From positions 1-62,591 of the forward strand of contig JAHDWN010000036.1 of NCBI GenBank assembly GCA_023382675.1: a stretch of DNA of 62,591 nucleotides, read 5' to 3'. The notes under the pieces were generated by a model. The model saw only the letters and a list, made by a program, of their open reading frames with translations, was not told the DNA's origin and did no database searches. Shown here piece after piece: positions 25,878 to 34,526 of this stretch (within the stretch, counting starts at the first letter, position 1; every line of letters begins with the position of its first letter). This DNA comes from Anaerolineae bacterium (GTDB lineage: Bacteria > Chloroflexota > Anaerolineae > Aggregatilineales > Phototrophicaceae). The translations under genes and the position numbers were made by a program.

Positions 25878-27170
25878 TCAGGTCTGCGTCGGCCTTCGAC
25901 GTTCGAGGACTGGTCGTGTCGCCGCCGCAATGCGATCCTGAACATAGCGCGAGAGCCCCAATCTGAGCGGCCAGTCAACCTCATAGCCACCTTCGGCAAA
26001 GGCATTGGCCGGAGGCATGTAGGCAAAACTGCCGTTCGCGTAGGACACGAAGAACGGGTACAGATAGCCCAGTTGCTGGCAAAACTTGCGGAAGTCGACC
26101 GCGTTTTCGGTGAAGACTTCGCCTGGCTGGCCCAGGATCACAACCTCACCAATGCCAAGCATCGCGACTTCGATCGCAGTCACGTCGAAATCACGCAGGA
26201 GTTTTCGGTGCCCCTCAGTCATGCCGCTCGGCGGCGGTTCATCCGGCGCAAGGGAACCATCGACAATGACACGCTCCGTCCACAGCGGCGCGCTGGAGTC
26301 CGGCGTCAGTGTGCGCCACACGCGCATGACCTCAGCGCTGTAAGCCCGCGCCAGCGTCTCGGCTTCGAGGAATGTGCCACCGCCTCGATCTTCGATGTTC
26401 CACCAGTTTGGAACGTCGGTAGCGCCGTGTTTTCCGTAGTAAGTTGTCAGAAGTCCAATCGTAGTGACAGGGTGGCTTGCAGCCAGCTTCTGGCGAACCG
26501 TCTCAGTGAGCGGATTGACGTCGCCAGCCCCGCCCTGACTGAACAGCACAACGCAATTGTGACCGAGTTCCGCCTCTAATATGCGGCTTGCATAGCCCGG
26601 CCAGTCGCCCGAAATGAGGAGATTATCGTATCCTAGAACAACGGCGTGGCAAGCGTAGTTGCCAAGAACCGCAAGCGGCGAGCCATCGGCACGGTCGACC
26701 CGGAGAACGCCAACCGAGGGATCGGTCGGGCGGTTGAGCCAGCGTCTATTGATATTGTAGCCAAACAACTGACCGAAGCCCGCTGCCAGGCGCGCATCGA
26801 CACGGGTCTCGTATGCCTCCACAATGGCGTCTGCGATAATATCCGCCAGCGGTCGCGGCCAATCCGCATCATACTGGGGTGCCGGTCCCGAATGGGTATG
26901 TGTGGCGAAGACGAAGACGTTCTCCGGCTCAAGGGCACAGCGACCCGCCGCAGCAGCGCGAATCGCCTGAACCGTCACGCCTGCCAACCAGCAAAACTCG
27001 ACGCTGCACAAGGCTATGGCTGTGCTGCCATCATCCAGAACAAGCGCACGCGCATTGATGTCGTCATGAACGCCGGTCGATGGGCCTGGGCGATTGAAGT
27101 AGCCAATCAGTGTTGCGCCGACACGCGGTGTTACTACGCTGCGACCGACTCCGGCCTTGATTTGTGCCAT
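25878..27170 (-). CDS. neutral/alkaline non-lysosomal ceramidase-like hydrolase, copy 1
   Basis: A 430-residue protein starting MAQIKAGVGRSVVTP, with RBS GGAGG seven bases before the ATG at 27170. The family's zinc and core motifs are visible: an early GVGRSVVTP, DINARALVL, FATHTHSGP (His91, His93), NYACHAVVLG, and SQGGAGDVNP. The late region has ILGQPGEVFTENAV and FVSYANGSFAYMPPANAFAEGGYE. Known members cleave the amide of N-acylsphingosines, but this one has no signal peptide and sits in a sugar-import operon, so its substrate is probably another amide. It is the last gene of the CUT1 operon starting at 30468. A paralogue lies at 34527. Confidence 0.85.
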   Translation of the reverse strand: MAQIKAGVGRSVVTPRVGATLIGYFNRPGPSTGVHDDINARALVLDDGSTAIALCSVEFCWLAGVTVQAIRAAAAGRCALEPENVFVFATHTHSGPAPQYDADWPRPLADIIADAIVEAYETRVDARLAAGFGQLFGYNINRRWLNRPTDPSVGVLRVDRADGSPLAVLGNYACHAVVLGYDNLLISGDWPGYASRILEAELGHNCVVLFSQGGAGDVNPLTETVRQKLAASHPVTTIGLLTTYYGKHGATDVPNWWNIEDRGGGTFLEAETLARAYSAEVMRVWRTLTPDSSAPLWTERVIVDGSLAPDEPPPSGMTEGHRKLLRDFDVTAIEVAMLGIGEVVILGQPGEVFTENAVDFRKFCQQLGYLYPFFVSYANGSFAYMPPANAFAEGGYEVDWPLRLGLSRYVQDRIAAATRPVLERRRPTQT

Positions 27171-27210
27171 CGACGTGCCTCCAATTGCACATCTGCGATG
27201 TTTGTCGGGC

Positions 27211-28116
27211 CTACCCTTTGATGCCGGACATCGCAAGTCCCTGGATAAAGTAGCGCTGGAAGAAAATGAACAGCAGGGCGATCGGCAGGGTCGCCAGGGT
27301 CGAGACCGCCATGGAGACCGCCCATTGCGGCGGGCCGTTGTAGGGTTCTGTAAAGGTCGTCATCCCGACCGGGACAGTCTGAAGCTGCTGGCTGCGAATA
27401 ACGATCAGCGGCCAGAGGAAGTTGTTCCAGCTAAAGAGGAAGATGATCACCGCCAGGCTGGCCGACGCGGGTGCCAGCAAGGGCAGGACAATACGCCAGA
27501 AGATGCGAAATTCACCCGCCCCGTCAATGCGCGCTGCATCGAGCAGCTCATCAGGGATTGAATAGGCAAACTGTCGCATCATGAAGACACCAAAGGCATT
27601 CATGATGCCGGGTATGATGAGACCCGCGTAGGAATCGGCCCAGCCGAGTTTGAAAACTTGCACATACAACGGAATGATCAGAATCTGGAACGGCACGGTG
27701 ATGGTGGCCAACACAAAGAAGAACATGATGCGCTGTCCACGGAACTTGAATTTCGCGAAGCCATACCCCGCCATCGCTGAGAAGATAACGGTGACTACGA
27801 CATCAACAATCGCCATAAAGGCGCTGTTAAAGAAAAATTGGCCTAAAGGAACCCGGTCAAACGCCTTCGCGTATTGAGCAAATCCCTGGAAATCCTGAGG
27901 AAACCAGCGAAACGGGATCGCAAAGATTTCGTTTTCGCCCTTGAAGCTGCTTGTGACCATAAAAAAGATCGGGAAGAAGAAGGTCACAGCCAGGACCAGC
28001 GCGATAGAAAACCACATTACAGTGGACCAGCGCCAGCGAGGAAGGCGTACTGACCTTCTCATAGAGCTTTCTGAGAACCGTGTATCGGGGGCTACAGATT
28101 GAGCTTGTTCCGTCAT
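27211..28116 (-). CDS. carbohydrate ABC transporter permease, MalG type (CUT1)
   Basis: Inner-membrane permease of 301 residues. After a cytosolic start there are six predicted helices, beginning VMWFSIALVLAVTFFFPIFFMVTSSFK. The EAA loop DELLDAARIDGAGEFRIFWRIVLPLLAP is canonical for CUT1. The end FFQRYFIQGLAMSGIKG is the standard MalG/LacG tail. It pairs with the permease at 28129 and has no ATPase in the operon, as is common when a shared MsiK-like ATPase is used. Confidence 0.93.
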   Translation of the reverse strand: MTEQAQSVAPDTRFSESSMRRSVRLPRWRWSTVMWFSIALVLAVTFFFPIFFMVTSSFKGENEIFAIPFRWFPQDFQGFAQYAKAFDRVPLGQFFFNSAFMAIVDVVVTVIFSAMAGYGFAKFKFRGQRIMFFFVLATITVPFQILIIPLYVQVFKLGWADSYAGLIIPGIMNAFGVFMMRQFAYSIPDELLDAARIDGAGEFRIFWRIVLPLLAPASASLAVIIFLFSWNNFLWPLIVIRSQQLQTVPVGMTTFTEPYNGPPQWAVSMAVSTLATLPIALLFIFFQRYFIQGLAMSGIKG

Positions 28117-28128
28117 CAGTGCCGTCCA

Positions 28129-29046
28129 CTACTGTATCGAGTACTTGTCACCGCGGGTGAATGTGAGCTGAAACGCTGTGACAACCAAAATCATCGCAAA
28201 CAGGACAACTGAGATCGCAGCAGCATCGCCCATGCGGAAATACTGGAAACCGTATTTCCAGATCAAGAGACCCATGGTGGTGTTAACATCCACAGGGCCA
28301 CCCTTTCCGGGCGTGATTGTGTATTGGAGCGTAAACGCCTGGAACGCGTTGATCATCGAAATGCTCGCAACAAACACCGCCGTAGGCCGGAGCAGGGGCA
28401 GCTCAACACGAAAGAGTGTTTGCAAGAAGTTCGCGCCATCCACACGCGCTGCATCACGCAAGTCTTCGGGTATACCCGTGAGTCCGGCCAGCCAGATCAA
28501 CATATAGAACGGTATGGCTGTCCAATTGTGAACGAGGATCACCGTAATCGGTGAAAGTTTAGGATCGTTGAGCCAGTTAATCTCCGCAAGTCCAGTAAAA
28601 GGCCGCACCACCGTCGTGATCAGGCCGCTGGGATTGAGCAGCACCAGCCAGACCGCCGCCACAACGACCAGTGATGGAAGCACCGGCGCGAAGAACAGTG
28701 CCTTGAGAATTTCGCGGCCGGGAAACTTCTGAGAGAAGACGACAGCGGCAAACAAGGATATTACCCAGACAGGAAAGGTGCTCCCAGCCACATAACCGAG
28801 CGTTACCGAGATCGATTTCAGGAATAAGCGATCCTTGAGCAGCGCCTCAAAATTCCCAAAGCCGACAAACACGGGCGGTTTCAGCAGCGTGAATTCGGTC
28901 ATGCTGTAGTAAAGACCGGACAGTATCGGATACAAAAAGAAGATCGCAAAGAAGATCACGGTTGGGAGGACGAAATAGAAACCCCATCGCTGCCTTCGGG
29001 CGATGAACGAAGGCGTGGATGTTTTGCGAGTGATCATTCGAACCAA
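28129..29046 (-). CDS. carbohydrate ABC transporter permease, MalF type (CUT1)
   Basis: Inner-membrane permease of 305 residues. A TTG at 29046 has AAAGG nine bases upstream; the ATG at 29037 is the alternative, with a poor distance. Hydrophobic segments begin YFVLPTVIFFAIFFLYPILSGLYYS. The EAA loop is PEDLRDAARVDGANFLQTLFRVELPLLRP. The end FTRGDKYSIQ fits the class. The first helix and the periplasmic region match sugar-type permeases. It lies behind a stem-loop that follows the binding-protein gene. Confidence 0.92.
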   Translation of the reverse strand: MVRMITRKTSTPSFIARRQRWGFYFVLPTVIFFAIFFLYPILSGLYYSMTEFTLLKPPVFVGFGNFEALLKDRLFLKSISVTLGYVAGSTFPVWVISLFAAVVFSQKFPGREILKALFFAPVLPSLVVVAAVWLVLLNPSGLITTVVRPFTGLAEINWLNDPKLSPITVILVHNWTAIPFYMLIWLAGLTGIPEDLRDAARVDGANFLQTLFRVELPLLRPTAVFVASISMINAFQAFTLQYTITPGKGGPVDVNTTMGLLIWKYGFQYFRMGDAAAISVVLFAMILVVTAFQLTFTRGDKYSIQ

Positions 29047-29106
29047 TGGCGGCTACCTTTAACTCACTTGGTGTGTGGTCAATGCCGGCAACCGGCAGTT
29101 AAGCAG

Positions 29107-29143
29107 TACAGTCCCCTCGATCCTCAGGAGGGAGGGGACTGTA
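29107..29143 (-). promoter_or_regulatory. stem-loop between binding-protein and permease genes
   Basis: TACAGTCCCCTC and GAGGGGACTGTA form a perfect 12-base stem with a 13-base loop. It stands 20 bases behind the binding-protein stop on the minus strand and has no T-run. It probably stabilises the binding-protein mRNA or weakens readthrough into the permeases. Confidence 0.75.
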
Positions 29144-29163
29144 TGAAAGACAACGAAAGGAGC

Positions 29164-30468
29164 TTAGTCGCCGGGCTTGTTTCTGGCCAGAATGTCGCTG
29201 ACTTCGGATTGCGCCTCCGCGAGCACGGTATCCATATCCTCGCCGCCGCTGATGATGCGGTCGCGGGCACGGGCAAGGGCGTCCATCACCTCGGTGAAAC
29301 CAGCAATACGCGGGTTGAAGGTGTCCTTGCTCAGCTCTTCAAGGAAGACCGGCATGACCGGATTTTCAAGGAAGGCTTCCGATTCGACGAAATCCTTCTT
29401 GGGCTGCAGCAACCCCGCAGCAGCAAGGTACTCATCTGGGAACGAGGTCATGAATCCCGCAAGCGTCCAGGCAGCGGCCTGCACTTCGGGCGCTGCCTGC
29501 GAACTGACCGTGTACATATAGCCGTAGCTGGCGAAGCCATTATCACTGACCGCGTTCGCCCAGCGCGGAACCGGGTGAATGGTGTATTCGATCCCGGCGT
29601 CTTCAGCCTGGGGCGCCCACCAGCTGCCGACATCGCAGGTAATCGCCAGGTCGCCGGCGAGGAAGGCACCGCGGTCCTCGGCATACTGTGGGCCGCCGAG
29701 CTTCCAGGTATTGGCCCAGTCGTACCAGTACTGCATCACCTGCCGGTACTCGGGGGTGTCGATATTGGCAGTGTAGTTGACCTCGTCAATCACGGTACTG
29801 CCGAGCTGCTGCACCATCGGATTGAAGCTAAGGATCGTAAACAGGTTGAATCCCCAGCGGAAGTCATAACCGCGCTGGACGAGAGCGCCGCTGCTGTCGC
29901 GCACGGTCAGTTGTTCGGCGACGGTCTTCATGTCTTCCCAGGTGGCGGGGAAATCCGTATTGGGGTCGAGGCCAGCCGCCTCCCACAAAGCGTTGTTCGT
30001 GTAGCAGGCATAGGCGCTCCACTCGGTCGGCAGCGCGTACAGCTCACCGTTGAAGGTTGCGCCGCCGAGCATCGCTTCGCCGCCGGCATATGAATCGTAG
30101 ATCGCCTGCTGATCGGCAAAACCCGCCGCTACCGCGTCAACCGGAACGAGATTCCCTTGGGCGAAGTAATCGCCGATTGAGAAGCTGTCAACGTTGAAGA
30201 GATCCGGACCTGCACCAGACGCCATGGCTGTTGAGAGCGTGGTCGCCCATTCGGTATTCGGAACGACGGTGTATTCGACATTGATGTTGGGATATTCTTC
30301 CGCGAACAGTGCAAGTTTTTCATTGTCAAGTGGGACACGCGGCGGGTGCTCATGCATCCACAACTTGACCGTCACAGGCTCGCTCTGTGCCGCAACACCA
30401 AAACTGACAAGAAACATGGCAGCGAGAGCCATCAGCAAAAAGAAAAACTTCGCATTACCTTTGGACAT
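29164..30468 (-). CDS. carbohydrate ABC transporter substrate-binding protein (family 1)
   Basis: Secreted solute-binding protein of 434 residues; ATG at 30468 with RBS AGGAGGAT. The signal MSKGNAKFFFLLMALAAMFLVSFGVAAQ ends in AAQ without a lipobox cysteine. The mature protein opens VTVKLWMHEHPP and has EYPNINVEY, NVDSFSIGDYFAQGNLVPVDA, YALPTEWSAYACYTNNALWEAAGL and ALAITCD-type patterns of family 1 sugar binding proteins. It leads the operon with two permeases and the ceramidase-like hydrolase. Ligand unknown. Confidence 0.9.
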   Translation of the reverse strand: MSKGNAKFFFLLMALAAMFLVSFGVAAQSEPVTVKLWMHEHPPRVPLDNEKLALFAEEYPNINVEYTVVPNTEWATTLSTAMASGAGPDLFNVDSFSIGDYFAQGNLVPVDAVAAGFADQQAIYDSYAGGEAMLGGATFNGELYALPTEWSAYACYTNNALWEAAGLDPNTDFPATWEDMKTVAEQLTVRDSSGALVQRGYDFRWGFNLFTILSFNPMVQQLGSTVIDEVNYTANIDTPEYRQVMQYWYDWANTWKLGGPQYAEDRGAFLAGDLAITCDVGSWWAPQAEDAGIEYTIHPVPRWANAVSDNGFASYGYMYTVSSQAAPEVQAAAWTLAGFMTSFPDEYLAAAGLLQPKKDFVESEAFLENPVMPVFLEELSKDTFNPRIAGFTEVMDALARARDRIISGGEDMDTVLAEAQSEVSDILARNKPGD

Positions 30469-30637
30469 GTGGATCCTCCTCGATATTTCGGAACGATCAA
30501 CGACCATGACGTACGCTAACAGTACTTGAATAGAATACTAAAGTGCCTCGTTGCGGCAGAAGAGGTTATCTATGTTTGATAACTTTGTCAATAAAGCGCA
30601 TTCTGGCATGATAATGGACTTCGGAACTACTTGCTGA
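30469..30637. promoter_or_regulatory. divergent promoter region with inverted repeat
   Basis: Between the CUT1 operon and the kinase operon. GTTATC-tatgttt-GATAAC at 30565-30583 is a perfect 6-7-6 inverted repeat, a candidate operator. Just behind it TTGTCA (30585-30590) with ATGATAAT (30108 offset, at 30608-30615) gives a plausible plus-strand promoter about 23 bases before the kinase start. Confidence 0.45.
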
Positions 30638-31666
30638 ATGAGCGACTCCAAGATGCAAACTGCGCAGACAGACGATCTTCTGATGGCGGTCGACGGCGGC
30701 CAATCCAGCACGCTGGCACTGGTCGCAACATCGTCGGGTACTATCCTGGGTGTGGGGTGGGGTGGGCCGTCGAACCACATTCACGAGCCAGGCGGCGTCG
30801 AGCGCTTGCAGAGCGCGCTGCGCGCTTCGATTGCCTCGGCGCTTCAGGCCGCGGGATGCGAACCGAACCGCGTTCAGCATATCTGCCTTGGCCTGTCGGG
30901 CGTGAGTCCGCTGGCGGGTGACATTGCGCAAGCGCTGCTGCCATCGGCGCAAATACTCCTCCATCATGACGCGGTGACGGCGCTCGCAGGCGCGGCGATC
31001 GGACAGCCAGGCGTGATTGTCATCGCCGGAACCGGCGCGGTTGCCTATGGGCAATTGGCGGACGGGCGATCTGCCAGGAGCGGCGGTTGGGGTTACATCA
31101 TGGGGGACGAAGGCAGCGCCTATGACATCGGCTGCGGGGCACTCCGCGCGGCGGCCCAGGCTAGCGATGGGCGCGGGCGTGCTACCCGACTCGTCGAAGA
31201 CATTCCACGGCATTTACAACTGGCAGATTTGCGTGCGGTGCATCGGGGCATCTACAGCCATCAGATTACGCGGGTGCAGATTGCGGGACTCGCGTCCGTC
31301 GTCGGCCTGGCTGCTCAGAATGGCGATTTCATCGCCCAGGAACTGCTGCATGGGGCGGGTCAGCAGCTGGCCATCTCTGCGCTAGCCGTGCTTGAGCGCC
31401 TCGAGATGTTGGACAGCGGGATGGCGGTCTATGTGACAGGCGGTGTTTTTCGGTCTGGCGATTACGTGCTGTCGAGCTTCAGAGAGACGCTGAAAGAGCG
31501 GTCTCCGCGGAGCACGGCAGCCGAGGCTGCGTTCAGCCCGATCATCGGCGCATTGTTTCTCGCGTTCAAAGCCGCCGCTGTTTCACTCGACGACCAGGTG
31601 CTCAAATCCGTGCGCGTGTCTGCACCTCAGGTAGCCATTTCCAAGCATTTTGGGCAGAATACCTGA
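30638..31666 (+). CDS. BadF/BadG/BcrA/BcrD-type sugar kinase (N-acetylglucosamine kinase-like)
   Basis: ATPase-fold kinase of 342 residues (ASKHA superfamily). The first phosphate motif is AVDGGQSSTLALV (about 17-29), then GGPSNH, the catalytic region IAGTGAVAYG and SGGWGYIMGDEGSAYDIG, and an adenosine motif VYVTGGVFRSGDYV. This form is typical of N-acetylglucosamine kinases of the BadF group rather than benzoyl-CoA reductase subunits. It could phosphorylate GlcNAc or ManNAc and so feed the NanE step encoded at 23460. No clear Shine-Dalgarno stands before the ATG; a start at Met16 is conceivable. Confidence 0.85.
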   Translation: MSDSKMQTAQTDDLLMAVDGGQSSTLALVATSSGTILGVGWGGPSNHIHEPGGVERLQSALRASIASALQAAGCEPNRVQHICLGLSGVSPLAGDIAQALLPSAQILLHHDAVTALAGAAIGQPGVIVIAGTGAVAYGQLADGRSARSGGWGYIMGDEGSAYDIGCGALRAAAQASDGRGRATRLVEDIPRHLQLADLRAVHRGIYSHQITRVQIAGLASVVGLAAQNGDFIAQELLHGAGQQLAISALAVLERLEMLDSGMAVYVTGGVFRSGDYVLSSFRETLKERSPRSTAAEAAFSPIIGALFLAFKAAAVSLDDQVLKSVRVSAPQVAISKHFGQNT

Positions 31667-31737
31667 GCGAGGGACGAGATGTGTCTTTGCCCGGGCAGAT
31701 GCTGTTTGCTGAACTCGATCTAGCGGAGTGATCACAA

Positions 31738-32814
31738 ATGACCAAGAAGTTCTTCACTGTCGATACCGACATTCATCCCGGCCCAGATCCTAAGCGCATT
31801 ATGGACTTCCTGCCTCAACCCTGGCGAACGCGCTATGCCAGTGGCAACCGCGGCCCCGGACATCTGGGCTACTGGAACCCAAACGGCTATATGCGGTCCG
31901 ATACGGTGCTCCCGGATGGTACAAAGATCGAAGAAAACCCGGCGGCGCTGGCAAAACACTTCTTTGACGACTATGGCATTGATTACGGCATTCTCAATCC
32001 GGAATACAGTCTGGCAATCTTGCTCTCGCCGGAAGCCGAATTTGCGGCAAGCGTCGCTTCGGCGATCAACGATGTCTTTGTCCAGGACTGGCTGCCGGTT
32101 GATCCCCGCTTTCGCGCCTCTATCATGGTCGCGATGGCCGATCCGCAGCTTGCCGCCCGTGAAATTCACCGCCTTGGCGACCATCCGGGGATCGCGCAGA
32201 TTTTGATGCCCAGCGCGTCGCCGATGCCGCTTGGCAATCGTTACTTCCATCCAATTTACGCGGCGGCGGTCGAGCACGATCTGCCGGTGGCGATTCATCC
32301 CGGCCTGGAGGGAGTCGGCACTTCGGGCGCGCCGACGTCAGCAGGATACCCATCCAACTACTTCGAATGGCACACCGGGTTGGTCACCAGCTACATTGCG
32401 CAGCTCGTCAGTCTGGTGACGGAAGGCGTCTTCGCCAGGTTCCCGACCCTGAAGTTCATCATGATCGAAGGCGGCATTAGCTGGCTGCCCGCCGTGATGT
32501 GGCGTTTCGACAAGAACTGGAAGGCGTTGCGCAGCACCACTCCCTGGCTCGATCGCCCGCCCAGCCAGATCATTCAAGATCACGTGCTCCTTACGACCCA
32601 GCCGTTGGAAGAACCGGAAAACCCCGATCATTTCAAGGCCATCGTCGAGATGTTCGATGCCGGTCGAATGATCATGTTCTCCAGCGACTTCCCACACTGG
32701 GATGGCGACACACCGGACTTCGCCGCCAGGGCATTTCCGAAAGCGATCCAGGCGCGGGTGATGGGCGAGACAGCGCGCGAAATCTATAAGCTCCCGGAGG
32801 CGGTGTATGCCTGA
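31738..32814 (+). CDS. amidohydrolase-2 family metal-dependent hydrolase/decarboxylase
   Basis: A 358-residue TIM-barrel protein of the ACMSD-like amidohydrolase family. It opens VDTDIHPGPDP, where the usual HxH is reduced to one His. It then has AIHPGLEGV (metal His), IMIEGGISWLPAVMWRFDKNW, and FSSDFPHWDGD with the metal Asp. Relatives decarboxylate or hydrolyse aromatic or cyclic acids. Its stop region overlaps the Rieske gene start by 8 bases, so the two are made together. It follows the kinase by 71 bases. Confidence 0.85.
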   Translation: MTKKFFTVDTDIHPGPDPKRIMDFLPQPWRTRYASGNRGPGHLGYWNPNGYMRSDTVLPDGTKIEENPAALAKHFFDDYGIDYGILNPEYSLAILLSPEAEFAASVASAINDVFVQDWLPVDPRFRASIMVAMADPQLAAREIHRLGDHPGIAQILMPSASPMPLGNRYFHPIYAAAVEHDLPVAIHPGLEGVGTSGAPTSAGYPSNYFEWHTGLVTSYIAQLVSLVTEGVFARFPTLKFIMIEGGISWLPAVMWRFDKNWKALRSTTPWLDRPPSQIIQDHVLLTTQPLEEPENPDHFKAIVEMFDAGRMIMFSSDFPHWDGDTPDFAARAFPKAIQARVMGETAREIYKLPEAVYA

Positions 32815-33193
32815 AAAGCGCTATGCCGTCGCCCAGGTTGACGAGCTTGCCCTTGGACAGCGCAAGATCATCGACGTCGGCGGCAAGTCGGTCGGGCTAT
32901 TCAACGTCAACGGCGAGTTTGTGGCCGTCCTGAATTATTGCCCGCATGAAGGCGCGCCCGTGTGCCAGGGGCGCGTGAGCGGAACTACGCTGCCATCTGC
33001 GCCCAACGAATTCAAGTGGGGCAGGCAGGGAGAGATCCTGCTGTGCCCCTGGCACGGTTGGGAGTTCGACCTTACGACCGGCGAGTGCCTGACTGACCGG
33101 CGAAAATTGCGGCGCTACCAGGTAGACATTGAGAACGGCACCTTGTACCTCGTGCTCAACGATGCCGCCCGCGCCACCTCTGCGCGTGAGTAG
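32807..33193 (+). CDS. Rieske [2Fe-2S] protein
   Basis: A 128-residue soluble ferredoxin-like protein. The cluster ligands are C-P-H at 45-47 (NYCPHEG) and C-P-W-H at 80-83 (LLCPWHGWEFD), a full Rieske set with 33 residues between the pairs. There is no signal or membrane segment. It could be the electron carrier or small subunit of an oxygenase, but no catalytic oxygenase alpha subunit is visible nearby. Translation is coupled to the amidohydrolase (8-base overlap). Last gene of its operon, converging with the aminotransferase 15 bases away. Confidence 0.92.
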   Translation: MPEKRYAVAQVDELALGQRKIIDVGGKSVGLFNVNGEFVAVLNYCPHEGAPVCQGRVSGTTLPSAPNEFKWGRQGEILLCPWHGWEFDLTTGECLTDRRKLRRYQVDIENGTLYLVLNDAARATSARE

Positions 33194-33208
33194 TGGCCTC
33201 CCGGCGCG

Positions 33209-34435
33209 TCAGGCCAGCTCCGCAGCATGTGCCTGGATCTTGCGGAATGCTTGCGCAATTTCTTGCATGTCGTCCTCATCACCCAGGAATGCATACTGGG
33301 GAATCCAGACGGCTTCCCAGGCGGCGCGCTCGGTATTTGGAAACGACTGCTGCAGAAATGTGTGTTCAGCCTGCGCATGATCGGGATGCAGGCGCTTGCG
33401 GTATTCGCCGTTCTGAAAGACGTCCAGCCTGTGGACAGGCGGGTAGCTCGCCTGGTGCGGGATGCCTTCAGCGTCCATGGCTTCGATGAAACGTGCGGTC
33501 GAAATCCCGGCGAAAGCGCTCGGATCGACGTGGAATATGTACGCATACTGCCCGTTGCGTGTGCAGCGCGGGTCGAGCGTCTGTGGCGTGATGCCTTCAA
33601 TCTCGCCAAGCATTTGATCGAGCAGCCGCCCGTTGCGATGGCGCAGCGCGGTCTGGTCGTCCAGCCGCGTGAGCTGCGCGCAGAGGACTGCGCCCTGCCA
33701 CTCGCTCAGGCGGTAGTTGGAACCGTAGTGATAGTGGCTGTAGAACCACTCGCCTGGCAGACGCCCGCAGTCATGCGCCGACCGTGCCTGGCGCTCGAAC
33801 TCGTCGTCGTTCGTAACGACGATGCCGCCTTCACCGGCGGTCATCAGCTTGGATGACTGGAAGCTGAATGTGCCCGCAAGGCCGAACGTCCCGATACGCT
33901 TGCCGCGCCATTCGCTGGCGTGGGCATGGGAACTGTCCTCGATGAGCGCCAGGCGATGGTGCTGCGCAATCGCGACCAGACGGTCGAGATCGGCAGGATG
34001 ACCGCCCATATGCACAGCGATGATGGCCTTCGTTCGCGGCGTGATGGCGGCTTCGACGGCATCTGGATCAATGCAGTAGGTGTCTGGCAGGACATCGACC
34101 ATCACCGGCAGCGCCCCGGCAAACAGTACCGCGCTCGCCGTGGCGACAAAGGTATAGTCGGGCACGATCACCTCGTCGCCCAGGCCAACGCCACAGCCTT
34201 CCATGGCGATTTCGATGGCATGGGTGCCGTTGGTCACGGCGATGCCATACTTTGCTCCGTGAAAATCGGCGAATTCGCGCTCGAAGGCCAGCGTTTTCGT
34301 GCCCGGCGTGCGCCACCACACCCGGCTGTGAAGGACTTCCTTGAGCGCTTCCTCCTCGCGCGTATCATATTGAGGCCACTGCGGAAACGGCTTGGTTTTC
34401 GCGCGTTCGCCGCCAAAGAGTGCGAGAGCGGACAT
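33209..34435 (-). CDS. DegT/DnrJ/EryC1-type PLP aminotransferase
   Basis: A 408-residue fold type I aminotransferase. ATG at 34435 with RBS AAGGAGAT. Motifs are KYGIAVTNGTHAIEIAM, EVIVPDYTFVATASAVLFAGALPVMVD, VHMGGHPADLDRL, LIEDSSHAHASEWRGKRIGTFGLAGTFSFQSSK with the PLP lysine, MTAGEGG, and SNYRLSEWQGAV. This group aminates keto-sugars or cyclitols, and includes AHBA synthase and scyllo-inosose aminotransferases. Here, at the end of a catabolic cluster, it may run in either direction. It lies 91 bases behind the ceramidase-like gene. Confidence 0.92.
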   Translation of the reverse strand: MSALALFGGERAKTKPFPQWPQYDTREEEALKEVLHSRVWWRTPGTKTLAFEREFADFHGAKYGIAVTNGTHAIEIAMEGCGVGLGDEVIVPDYTFVATASAVLFAGALPVMVDVLPDTYCIDPDAVEAAITPRTKAIIAVHMGGHPADLDRLVAIAQHHRLALIEDSSHAHASEWRGKRIGTFGLAGTFSFQSSKLMTAGEGGIVVTNDDEFERQARSAHDCGRLPGEWFYSHYHYGSNYRLSEWQGAVLCAQLTRLDDQTALRHRNGRLLDQMLGEIEGITPQTLDPRCTRNGQYAYIFHVDPSAFAGISTARFIEAMDAEGIPHQASYPPVHRLDVFQNGEYRKRLHPDHAQAEHTFLQQSFPNTERAAWEAVWIPQYAFLGDEDDMQEIAQAFRKIQAHAAELA

Positions 34436-34526
34436 CTGACATCTCCTTCCGTTGCGACACGGCACATGAATTTACAGAGTATGTCATGAAATCGTGGAAC
34501 ATGCCGCTCCGGGTTGCGCGCGAGCG

